NCBI GenBank assembly: GCA_946530775.1
Contig: CAMNAH010000078.1
Span: 1 to 5,949 of the forward strand
Length of the DNA stretch: 5,949 nucleotides
Origin: an uncultured Coriobacteriales bacterium
GTDB taxonomy: Bacteria; Actinomycetota; Coriobacteriia; Coriobacteriales; Atopobiaceae
Direction: 5' to 3'
The notes under the pieces are model-generated. The model was given only the letters and a program-made list of their open reading frames with translations, searched no databases and was not told the DNA's origin. Both the position numbers and the translations under genes were made by a program. This document shows, one piece after another, positions 1 to 5,880 of this stretch (the first letter of the stretch is position 1; every line of letters begins with the position of its first letter).

Positions 1-2373
1 GCCCTCGAGGAGCACCCCGAGATGAGCACCTACTTCGAGCGCATCGCGGTCACGGGCCCCTCGCAGGTCGCCCCCATGGTCCCGCCCGGAGGCGGCGGCC
101 TGGGCATGCACGTCATCCCCGTCGAGAAGGCCATCGCCCAGGAGGAGCGCTCCATCTCGGTCGAGCATATCTCGCACTGGCTCGACAAGTACGACCGCTT
201 CTCGAGCGCCGTGTGCTCGTGCCGCATGTCCGAGACCGTGCGCGGCGTGAACACCGGCGACGACCCCGAGGGCTGGTGCATCGGCGTGGGCGACATGGCC
301 GACTACGAGGTGCAGACCGGCAAGGGCCGCTACGTCACCAAGGAGGAGGCGCTCGCCATCATCCAGCGCGCCGAGGACCTGGGCTTCGTGCACCAGATCA
401 CCAACATCGACGGCGAGGAGAAGATCTTCGCGATCTGCAACTGCCAGAAGTCGGTGTGCTTCGGCCTGCGCACCTCGCAGCTCTTCAACACGCCCAACTT
501 CAGCCGCTCCGCCTATGTCGCGCATGTCGACCCCGCCAACTGCGTCGCCTGCGGCCAGTGCGTCGAGAACTGCCCCGCCGGCGCGGTGAAGCTGGGCCAG
601 AGGCTCTGCACCAGCCACGGCGCCATCGAGTACCCGCGCCACGAGCTGCCCGACGACAACGAGTGGGGCCCCGAGAAGTGGGATCCCGACTACCGCGACA
701 ACAATCGCAAGGAGACCTACGACACCGGCACCGCGCCCTGCAAGGTGGCCTGTCCCGCGCACATCGGCATCGAGGGCTATCTCAAGCTCGCCGCCGAGGG
801 CCGCTACACCGAGGCGCTCGCGCTCATCAAGAAGGAGAACCCCTTCCCCGCCGTCTGCGGCCGCATCTGCAACCACCGCTGCGAGGACGCCTGCACGCGC
901 GGCCTCATCGACGACCCCGTGTCCATCGAGGCCGTCAAGAAGTTCCTCGCCGAGCTCGACCTCAACGCCGAGACGCGCTTCGTGCCGCCCTCGATGCAGC
1001 CGTCGCTCAAGGGCCCGTACAAGCAAAAGGTCGCCATCGTGGGCGCCGGCCCTGCAGGCCTCACCTGTGCCTACTACCTGGCCAACCTGGGCTACGCGCC
1101 CACCGTGTTCGAGAAGAACGAGAAGCCCGGCGGCATGATGGTCTACGGCATCCCCTCATACAAGCTCGAGAAGAACGTGGTCGAGGCCGAGATCGACGTG
1201 CTGCGTGCCATGGGCGTCGAGATCCGCTGCGGCGTCGAGGTGGGCAAGGACGTCACGCTCGACCAGCTGCGCGAGCAGGGCTATGACGCCTTCTACCTCG
1301 CCATCGGCGCGCAGAAGGGCCGTCTTGCCGGCATCGAGGGCGAGGAGGGCGCCGGCGTCGAGACCGCCGTCGACTTCCTGCGCCGCGTGCTCGCCGACGA
1401 ATCCGTCGAGCTCCCCGGCACCACCGTCGTGGTGGGCGGCGGCAACGTTGCCATCGATGCCGCCCGCGCCGCCGTGCGCGCCGGCTCCAAGGCCGTCTCG
1501 ATGTACTGCCTCGAGCAGCGCGACGAGATGCCCGCAACGCCTGAGGAGCGCGAGGAGGCCGAGGGCGACGGCGTCGAGATCGTGAACGGTTGGGGCCCCG
1601 TCGCCATCGAGCGCAACAAGCGCGGCAAGGTGTGCGGCATCACGTTCAAGCGCTGCACCAACGTCTACGACAAGGATGGGCGTTTCTCCCCCACCTACGA
1701 CGAGACCGATACCGTCACCGTGGCCTGCGACAACGTGGTCATGTCCATCGGCCAGGCCATCGACTGGGGCACCATGCTCGAGGGCGAGGCCGTCGAGCTC
1801 GACCGCGGCATGCGCGCCAAGGCCGACCCCAAGACCTTCCAGACCGCCCAGGCCGACGTCTTCGTGGGCGGCGACGCCCTCACTGGCCCCAAGTTCGTGA
1901 TCGATGCCATCGCCCAGGGCCACGAGGCCGCCATCTCCATCCACCGCTTCGTGCAGCCCGGCAACTCCCTCACCACCGGTCGCAACCAGCGCTACTACGT
2001 GGAGCTCGACAAGAACGACATCGTGCTCAACCCCAACGACTACGACCACGCGGGCCGTCAGCACGAGGGCGTGCGCGAGGGCATCGACATCCACAAGACC
2101 CAGCGCGACTGGCATCTCACGCTCACCGAGGAGCAGGTCAAGATCGAGACCGCGCGCTGCCTCAAGTGCGGTGCCTCGGTGGTCGATCCCAACAAGTGCG
2201 TGGGTTGCGGCGTCTGCACCACCAAGTGCGACTTCGACGCCATCCACCTCTCGCGCGAGCTGCCCGAGTGCTCCAACATGGGCAAGGTCGACGACAAGCT
2301 CAAGTACATCATCCCCTACGCCCTCAAGCGCGAGATCAAGATCCTCAAGAAGAAGCTTTCCGGCAAGAAGTAG
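1..2373 (+). CDS. Multi-cluster iron-sulfur flavoprotein, GltD/NfnB-like FAD/NADPH oxidoreductase (5' end cut by window)
   Basis: The frame is open from base 1, so the ATG at base 22 is probably internal and the N-terminus lies outside the window. Counting from the first codon (790 residues), the order is as follows. A cysteine-rich N-terminal region has C72-x-C74, C93 and C146-x-C148-x4-C153. A ferredoxin motif CxxCxxCxxxC lies at C181-C191. A GltD-type [4Fe-4S] domain has C247, C251 and C286/C290/C294/C298. An FAD-binding GxGxxG lies at G348-G353, with an acidic strand-end residue E371. An NADPH-type GxGxxA lies at G479-A484, and a second FAD contact GGD ends at D625. The C-terminus has RCLKCG (C720, C723) and a second ferredoxin motif at C733-C743. 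The family moves electrons between NAD(P)H, flavin and Fe-S clusters or ferredoxin in the cytoplasm. The physiological partner cannot be read here. Glutamate synthase small subunits share the core but are much shorter (about 450-500 residues) and lack both flanking ferredoxin regions. The gene has its own terminator and no linked downstream gene. Confidence 0.9.
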   Translation, partial: ALEEHPEMSTYFERIAVTGPSQVAPMVPPGGGGLGMHVIPVEKAIAQEERSISVEHISHWLDKYDRFSSAVCSCRMSETVRGVNTGDDPEGWCIGVGDMADYEVQTGKGRYVTKEEALAIIQRAEDLGFVHQITNIDGEEKIFAICNCQKSVCFGLRTSQLFNTPNFSRSAYVAHVDPANCVACGQCVENCPAGAVKLGQRLCTSHGAIEYPRHELPDDNEWGPEKWDPDYRDNNRKETYDTGTAPCKVACPAHIGIEGYLKLAAEGRYTEALALIKKENPFPAVCGRICNHRCEDACTRGLIDDPVSIEAVKKFLAELDLNAETRFVPPSMQPSLKGPYKQKVAIVGAGPAGLTCAYYLANLGYAPTVFEKNEKPGGMMVYGIPSYKLEKNVVEAEIDVLRAMGVEIRCGVEVGKDVTLDQLREQGYDAFYLAIGAQKGRLAGIEGEEGAGVETAVDFLRRVLADESVELPGTTVVVGGGNVAIDAARAAVRAGSKAVSMYCLEQRDEMPATPEEREEAEGDGVEIVNGWGPVAIERNKRGKVCGITFKRCTNVYDKDGRFSPTYDETDTVTVACDNVVMSIGQAIDWGTMLEGEAVELDRGMRAKADPKTFQTAQADVFVGGDALTGPKFVIDAIAQGHEAAISIHRFVQPGNSLTTGRNQRYYVELDKNDIVLNPNDYDHAGRQHEGVREGIDIHKTQRDWHLTLTEEQVKIETARCLKCGASVVDPNKCVGCGVCTTKCDFDAIHLSRELPECSNMGKVDDKLKYIIPYALKREIKILKKKLSGKK

Positions 2374-2393
2374 GCCTGGAGCAGGGCATCTTG

Positions 2394-2431
2394 AAGGCGG
2401 GTCGGACAAATCCATGTCCGGCCCGCTTTTT
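2394..2431 (+). terminator. Rho-independent terminator of the flavoprotein gene
   Basis: About 20 bases after the stop codon, 2397-2407 (GCGGGTCGGAC) pairs with 2416-2426 (GTCCGGCCCGC). This is an 11-bp GC-rich stem with one G-U pair, and A2408-T2415 can add a twelfth pair, leaving a 6-nt loop. Five T residues follow directly (2427-2431), and AAG before the stem can extend the pairing into them. This is a textbook intrinsic terminator on the plus strand. The minus-strand reading has only a poor T-tract (TTCAAG), so it is not a clear terminator for the convergent regulator gene. Confidence 0.87.
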
Positions 2432-2439
2432 CATACCCG

Positions 2440-2540
2440 CACCGATTGCGAACGGAGTACACCGTTCATGAACGGAGCAGGTTTTCTCGATGATTATCTA
2501 CTCCGTTCGCGAACGGAGTACACCGATTGCGAACGGAGCA
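2440..2540. repeat. Cluster of four 20-bp dyad repeats in a convergent intergenic region
   Basis: Four related 20-bp units lie at 2440-2459, 2460-2479, 2501-2520 and 2521-2540. The first and last units differ at a single base (CACCGATTGCGAACGGAG followed by TA or CA). All share GAACGGAG-Y-A. The second unit contains the perfect palindrome CCGTTCATGAACGG (2462-2475). The third contains CCGTTCGCGAACGG (2503-2516), which extends to a perfect 22-bp palindrome at 2499-2520. The outer units carry the degenerate form CCGATTGCGAACGG. A 21-bp AT-rich gap (2480-2500) separates the two pairs, so start-to-start spacing is 20, 41 and 20 bp, close to whole helical turns. It could be a binding array for a dimeric protein, a structured 3' RNA element, or a member of a dispersed intergenic repeat family. 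I do not recognise a known family. Confidence 0.85.
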
Positions 2541-2595
2541 GCGTGGATACTGTAGCAGGGCCCAAACGGGGCAGCACGAGGCGCGCAGCGGCCTA

Positions 2596-3423
2596 TCAGC
2601 CGCTCACGATCAGGTGCATGCCCTTGAACCTGCCGAGGGCATCGGCGTAGTCCTTCATAGGCTTCTCGTTGGTGATGAGAAAATCGACGTCGTTGCCCGT
2701 TGCGAACGTGAACAGCGCGCGCGAGCCGAATTTGGTTTCGTCCATCAGCATGAACGAGGTTCCCGCACGTTTGAGGAACTCGCTTTTGATCATGGCCTGG
2801 TCGGTATCCTCCGACATGAAGCCCTGCTCGGGTGTGAAGCCGTTCGCCGAGAGGAACACCTTGTCGGCGTTGAAGCGCGCGAGCTGCTCGAGCACCATCG
2901 GGCCCGAAGTGTAGCGGAAGCCATGGCGCATGAAGCCGCCGAGCAGCATGACGGTCACGTGCGGAAGGGCGCTTCCCACGTAGTCGGCGATGGCAATGTC
3001 GTTGGTCACGATGGAGAGTGTGAGCGCGGGGTCGAGCGCCTTCACAAGCTCGATGGTGGTGGTGCCGGTGTCGACGAGGATGCAGTCGTTGTTCTGCACG
3101 TATTCGGCAGCCTTCTTGCCGATGTTGCGCTTCTCCTCGGCCATGTAGACGCTGCTCTGCCCGTAGAGGGGAGCCTCGGGCATCTTGCCTACAGGGATGG
3201 CGCCGCCGTAGCAGCGCTTGAGCAGGCCCTTCGCCTCGAGCGCTGCAAGATCGGCGCGCACGGTAAACGATGAGACGTCGAATTCGCGCGCAAGGTCGGC
3301 TGCGAGGATCTTTGGCTGCGTCGCGAGCATCTCAACGATGCGCGCCTGGCGCTCGGTTGGGAACAGTTTGTTGCCCGCGGCATCGTTCGCTAGCGCGCCG
3401 CGAACGTCTTCTTGTGTCGGCAT
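2596..3423 (-). CDS. DeoR-family transcriptional regulator
   Basis: From the ATG at 3423 the protein has 275 residues, near the usual 250-260 for the family. The N-terminal winged helix-turn-helix starts at E24-R25 (ERQARIVEML). Its recognition region is SSFTVRADLAALEAKGLLKR (51-70), followed by the family-typical YGGA (72-75). The C-terminal DeoRC sensor domain shows DTGTTT (108-113), the phosphate-handling loop of the isomerase-like fold, then TND near 130, LLGG near 150-153, and DETKFG (218-223). Such proteins usually repress sugar, polyol or nucleoside genes and respond to phosphorylated sugars. No catabolic gene is adjacent here, so the effector is unknown. It is divergent from the MATE-YaaA operon and may regulate it. 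A GTG six codons upstream (3441) is an alternative start. The ATG is preferred because GGGGG lies about 6 nt before it, while the GTG sits almost on a candidate transcription start. About 23 residues precede the first helix, which is slightly long. Confidence 0.9.
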   Translation of the reverse strand: MPTQEDVRGALANDAAGNKLFPTERQARIVEMLATQPKILAADLAREFDVSSFTVRADLAALEAKGLLKRCYGGAIPVGKMPEAPLYGQSSVYMAEEKRNIGKKAAEYVQNNDCILVDTGTTTIELVKALDPALTLSIVTNDIAIADYVGSALPHVTVMLLGGFMRHGFRYTSGPMVLEQLARFNADKVFLSANGFTPEQGFMSEDTDQAMIKSEFLKRAGTSFMLMDETKFGSRALFTFATGNDVDFLITNEKPMKDYADALGRFKGMHLIVSG

Positions 3424-3444
3424 TTTGGCCCCCGCGTTCACAAA

Positions 3445-3450
3445 TCTATA
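3445..3450 (-). promoter_or_regulatory. Candidate -10 element for the DeoR-family gene
   Basis: Read on the minus strand this is TATAGA, followed by TTTGTG. A start about 7 nt downstream would fall near 3437-3439 and give a short leader before the ATG at 3423. The matching -35 region (about 3468-3473, GTGGGT on the minus strand) is poor, so this is a weak call that would need an activator or another promoter further upstream. Confidence 0.3.
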
Positions 3451-3686
3451 GGTTTTGGCGCAGCATCACCCACTACGAAGATAAAGGTTATCGCATCAAA
3501 AGGACCATCACCCTATATTGTTTCCTTTTATACTCTCGTTTCCTCGATAAACGCTGCATAAAAGAGACTCGGCCGACATGGTGGGCAGCGTCGGATGGGA
3601 ATGGCGCAAATATGGCGCCAGATGGCCGCTGCCAGAGCGCTGCACGCAGATTTAGCGGATAGGACCCGCATGCGCGCGCCTTCGCT

Positions 3687-3709
3687 TGCATGAGCGCGGC
3701 GCTCATGCA
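3687..3709. promoter_or_regulatory. Perfect 23-bp inverted repeat, likely operator upstream of the MATE gene
   Basis: The left arm TGCATGAGCGC (3687-3697) and right arm GCGCTCATGCA (3699-3709) are exact reverse complements around a single G (3698). It ends 44 bases before the chosen MATE start. TTGCAT (3686-3691), a partial -35 match, overlaps its left edge, and TAGGAT (3717-3722), a partial -10 match, lies just after its right edge, although these two are too far apart to form one promoter. The size and placement fit a binding site for a homodimeric regulator that blocks transcription. No T-tract follows, so a terminator role is unlikely. The divergent DeoR-type protein is one candidate binder, but a regulator encoded elsewhere is equally possible. 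Confidence 0.7.
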
Positions 3710-3753
3710 CAATAGCTAGGATGCGCATTCGGCGATGGGAGACGGCGGGCGGC

Positions 3754-5100
3754 ATGGCGACCGATATGTCACAGCATTTCACGATGAGGCGGCTCTTCCG
3801 CGCCACCCTGCCGTCCATCGGGATGATGCTCTTCAAATCGCTCTATGTGATGACGGACGGCCTCTTCGTCTCCAACTGGGCGGGCTCGACCGCGCTCGCC
3901 GCGGTGAACTTCGTCTGGCCAGTCCCCATGTTCCTCGCAACCGTGGGCTTCATGCTCGGCACCGGCGGCAGCGCCATCGTGGCGCGCACACGCGGCGCGG
4001 GCGATGAAGAGCTCGCCCAGGAGCGCTTCACCTTCTTCGCGATCGCCAACGTCGTCCTCACCATCGCGCTCGCCATCGTGGGCCTCATCTTCCTGCGCCC
4101 CCTCATGGTGGCCTTCCGCGCCGAGGGGGAGATGCTCGAGCTCGCCGTGACCTACGGCTCGATCCTGCTCATAGGCCTGCCCTTCGATTCCTGCCAGCTG
4201 CTCTTCCAGAACTTCTTCGCAACCGCCGGCAAGCCCGGCATGGGATTCGCGAACACCGCGGCTGCAGGCATCACCAACATCGCGCTCGATGCGATCTTCG
4301 TGGGGGCCATGGGCATGGGCGTCACCGGCGCCGCCATCGCGACCATCGCCGGCGAGGCGCTTGCCACGGCGATCCCGCTCATATACTTCTCGCGTCCCAA
4401 CACGAGCAGCCTGCGCTTCGTCAAGCCCAAGATCGACCTGCCCGTCCTCGCGGAGGCCTGCTTCAACGGATCGTCGGAGTTCGTCTCCAACGTCTCGTCG
4501 TCGCTCGTCTCGATGGCCTTCAACGTGCAGCTGCTCGCCTGGCTGGGCGATGCGGGCGTGGCGGCCTACAGCATCATTTTGTACTTCGGCTTCGCGTTCA
4601 ACTCGATCTTCATCGGCTATTCCATAGGCTGCGCGCCGCTCATGGGCTACAACTTCGGGGCGGGCAACACGCGCGAGATGAGGAGCCTCTTCAGGCGCAG
4701 CCTCGTCGTGATCGGACTCACGGGTCTTGCCATGTTCGCCGCCACGCAGCTGCTCGCTACACCCCTCTCGATGCTGTTCGTGCGCGACGAGCCCGAGCTG
4801 CTCGACCTCACCGTGCATGCGTTCACGCTCTACTCCGGGGCGTTTCTGATCATGGGCTTCAACATCTACGGATCGTCGCTGTTCACCTCGCTCAGCAATG
4901 GCATCGTGAGCGCCTTCATCTCGTTCATGCGCACGATCGTCTTCGAGATAGGCTGCGTGTATCTGCTGCCGCTCATCTTTGGCGCGGACGGCATCTGGTA
5001 TGCCATGCTCGTGGCCGAGGCGGCATCGTTTCTCATCACGGCGGGATTCGCGCTGAGGTTGGAGCCGCGCTACGGGTATTGGACGGGTGAGACGCGATGA
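3754..5100 (+). CDS. MATE-family multidrug/solute efflux transporter
   Basis: The protein has 448 residues from the ATG at 3754, the normal MATE length of 440-460. It is almost entirely hydrophobic helices joined by short charged loops, consistent with about 12 membrane segments in two similar halves. Both halves begin in recognisable MATE style: LPSIGMMLFKSLYVMTDGLFV near the N-terminus, and NGSSEFVSNVSSS (238-250) opening the second half, resembling the GxSEF motif of MepA-like members. FFATAGKPG and PLMGYNFGAGN are also typical loop sequences. Members expel cationic drugs, dyes or metabolites in exchange for Na+ or H+. The substrate cannot be predicted here. The frame is open to an ATG at 3721, but 3754 was chosen because GGGAG lies upstream, albeit about 12 nt away, and because the shorter N-terminus fits the family. 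An ATG at 3766 is also possible. The last codons overlap the YaaA start as ATGA, so the two are translationally coupled. Confidence 0.92.
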   Translation: MATDMSQHFTMRRLFRATLPSIGMMLFKSLYVMTDGLFVSNWAGSTALAAVNFVWPVPMFLATVGFMLGTGGSAIVARTRGAGDEELAQERFTFFAIANVVLTIALAIVGLIFLRPLMVAFRAEGEMLELAVTYGSILLIGLPFDSCQLLFQNFFATAGKPGMGFANTAAAGITNIALDAIFVGAMGMGVTGAAIATIAGEALATAIPLIYFSRPNTSSLRFVKPKIDLPVLAEACFNGSSEFVSNVSSSLVSMAFNVQLLAWLGDAGVAAYSIILYFGFAFNSIFIGYSIGCAPLMGYNFGAGNTREMRSLFRRSLVVIGLTGLAMFAATQLLATPLSMLFVRDEPELLDLTVHAFTLYSGAFLIMGFNIYGSSLFTSLSNGIVSAFISFMRTIVFEIGCVYLLPLIFGADGIWYAMLVAEAASFLITAGFALRLEPRYGYWTGETR

Positions 5101-5849
5101 GGCTTGCGCTGGTGCACTCCCCCGCCAAGAAGATGAACGTGGTGGACGGCCCTCCCTATGCGGAAGGCGAGCCCCGCTTCATAGCGCGCACCGAGCAGCT
5201 CATGCACGTCTTGCAGGCGCTCTCCCCCGCCGAGCTCAAGGCGCTCTGGAAGACGAGCGATGCGCTCACCGCCCTCAACGTGGAGCGCCTGCGTGGGATG
5301 GACCTTCACCGCGACGCCACCGCGGCCGTCGTATCCTACGAGGGCATCGCGTTCCAGCATCTGGCCGCCTCCATCATGGACGGGCGTTGCCTCGAGTACC
5401 TGCGCGACCATCTGCGCATCCTCTCGGGCTTCTACGGCGTGCTCGCGCCCTTCGACGGCGTGGTGCCCTACCGCCTCGAGATGGGCCAGAAACTCGCGGT
5501 GGACGGCTTCTCGGACCTCTATGGCTTTTGGGGCGACAGCCTCCTGCGCTCGCTTGCCGACGAAGGCTTCACCGACATCGTCAACGTGGCATCGGTCGAG
5601 TACTCCCGCGCGCTCACGGCGTACGCGGCAGAGGGCCTGCCCAAGATCACGACCTGCCTTTTCGGCGAGGTACGTAACGGCAAGCTCGTCCAGCGCTCCA
5701 CCGAGGCCAAGGCAGCCCGCGGTACCTTCGTGCGCTGGTGCGCCGAGCAGGGCATCGAGGACCTCGCAGGGCTCCGCGGCTTCGACGAGCGCGGCTACAC
5801 ATACGACGAGCGCCTCTCGCAGGGAGAGACGCTCGTGTTCACGCGCTGA
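5097..5849 (+). CDS. yaaA: Peroxide stress protein YaaA (UPF0246/DUF328 family)
   Basis: The 250-residue product matches the usual length of about 245-260. Family hallmarks appear in order: SPAKKM at 9-14, YEGIAFQHL at about 80-88, the core ILSGFYGVLAPFDGVVPYRL at 107-126 followed by EMG, YGFWGD at about 142-147, VNVASVEYSRAL at about 162-173, and a C-terminal segment with LFGEVRNGK and AKAARGTFVRW. In Escherichia coli YaaA is induced by OxyR under peroxide stress, limits free intracellular iron and protects DNA from Fenton damage. The fold has a helix-hairpin-helix-like DNA-binding feature. Its exact biochemistry is unsettled. The start is well supported: GGTGA lies 6 nt upstream, inside the end of the MATE gene, and the stop and start overlap as ATGA. 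Pairing with an exporter suggests co-expression under stress. No OxyR or PerR site was recognised upstream of the operon. Confidence 0.94.
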   Translation: MRLALVHSPAKKMNVVDGPPYAEGEPRFIARTEQLMHVLQALSPAELKALWKTSDALTALNVERLRGMDLHRDATAAVVSYEGIAFQHLAASIMDGRCLEYLRDHLRILSGFYGVLAPFDGVVPYRLEMGQKLAVDGFSDLYGFWGDSLLRSLADEGFTDIVNVASVEYSRALTAYAAEGLPKITTCLFGEVRNGKLVQRSTEAKAARGTFVRWCAEQGIEDLAGLRGFDERGYTYDERLSQGETLVFTR

Positions 5850-5855
5850 TTATGA

Positions 5856-5872
5856 GGCGGGATCCGCCCGCC
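5856..5872. terminator. Short hairpin between convergent genes, possible weak terminator
   Basis: GGCGGG (5856-5861) pairs with CCCGCC (5867-5872) across a 5-nt loop, seven bases after the YaaA stop and eight bases before the end of the convergent gene. There is no T-tract on either strand, so it does not qualify as a standard intrinsic terminator. It may slow polymerase, protect 3' ends or act with Rho. Confidence 0.35.
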
Positions 5873-5880
5873 AGCAGAGC

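Larger units (their letters stand above)
3424..3753. other. Divergent intergenic region between regulator and MATE gene
   Basis: About 330 bases hold no convincing gene. Bases 3440-3565 are clearly more AT-rich than their surroundings, as expected of promoters. Plus-strand -10-like hexamers are TATATT (3514-3519) and TATACT (3529-3534), but neither has a good -35 at 16-18 bp. A 13-bp imperfect dyad GATAA-AGG-TTATC lies at 3480-3492. Bases 3604-3620 contain two ATGGCGC copies nine bases apart, the second merging into the palindrome TGGCGCCA. The perfect inverted repeat at 3687-3709 is listed separately. Minus-strand open frames of 74 and 102 codons run here, but they lack recognisable motifs and one extends into the MATE gene. 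The length leaves room for a long leader or a small RNA, though no specific one is identifiable. Confidence 0.6.

Noticed and set aside
22..24. ATG as the true start of the flavoprotein
   Set aside because: The frame is open to the window edge, and the residues before it continue in the same protein style. Homologues of this type, as I recall them, carry roughly 80-100 further N-terminal residues.
213..1286. A 357-codon open frame on the plus strand in another frame of the flavoprotein gene
   Set aside because: Its product is arginine/histidine/proline/glycine-rich low complexity, an out-of-frame reading of GC-rich codons.
1156..2415. A 419-codon open frame on the minus strand opposite the flavoprotein gene
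   Set aside because: Its composition is dominated by low-complexity A/V/L/D/G/H runs, the usual mirror of a GC-rich gene whose third codon positions are G or C. It has no motif, and the plus-strand gene is certain.
2440..2540. CRISPR array
   Set aside because: Units are only 20 bp and abut each other without unique spacers, and the single gap is not repeated. No cas gene is present.
2440..2540. LexA/SOS box cluster
   Set aside because: Gram-positive LexA boxes read CGAAC-N4-GTTCG. Here the half-sites have the opposite order (GTTC then GAAC), and across unit junctions the GAAC-to-GTTC spacing is eight rather than four.
3488..3836. Overlapping minus-strand open frames of 74 and 102 codons in and beyond the intergenic region
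   Set aside because: They have no recognisable motif or convincing ribosome-binding site, cross the likely promoter/operator area and, for the longer one, run into the MATE gene.
3769..4818. A 349-codon open frame on the minus strand opposite the MATE gene
   Set aside because: It is rich in E, H, R, G and D with no domain pattern, while the plus strand encodes an unmistakable membrane transporter. It is a shadow frame.
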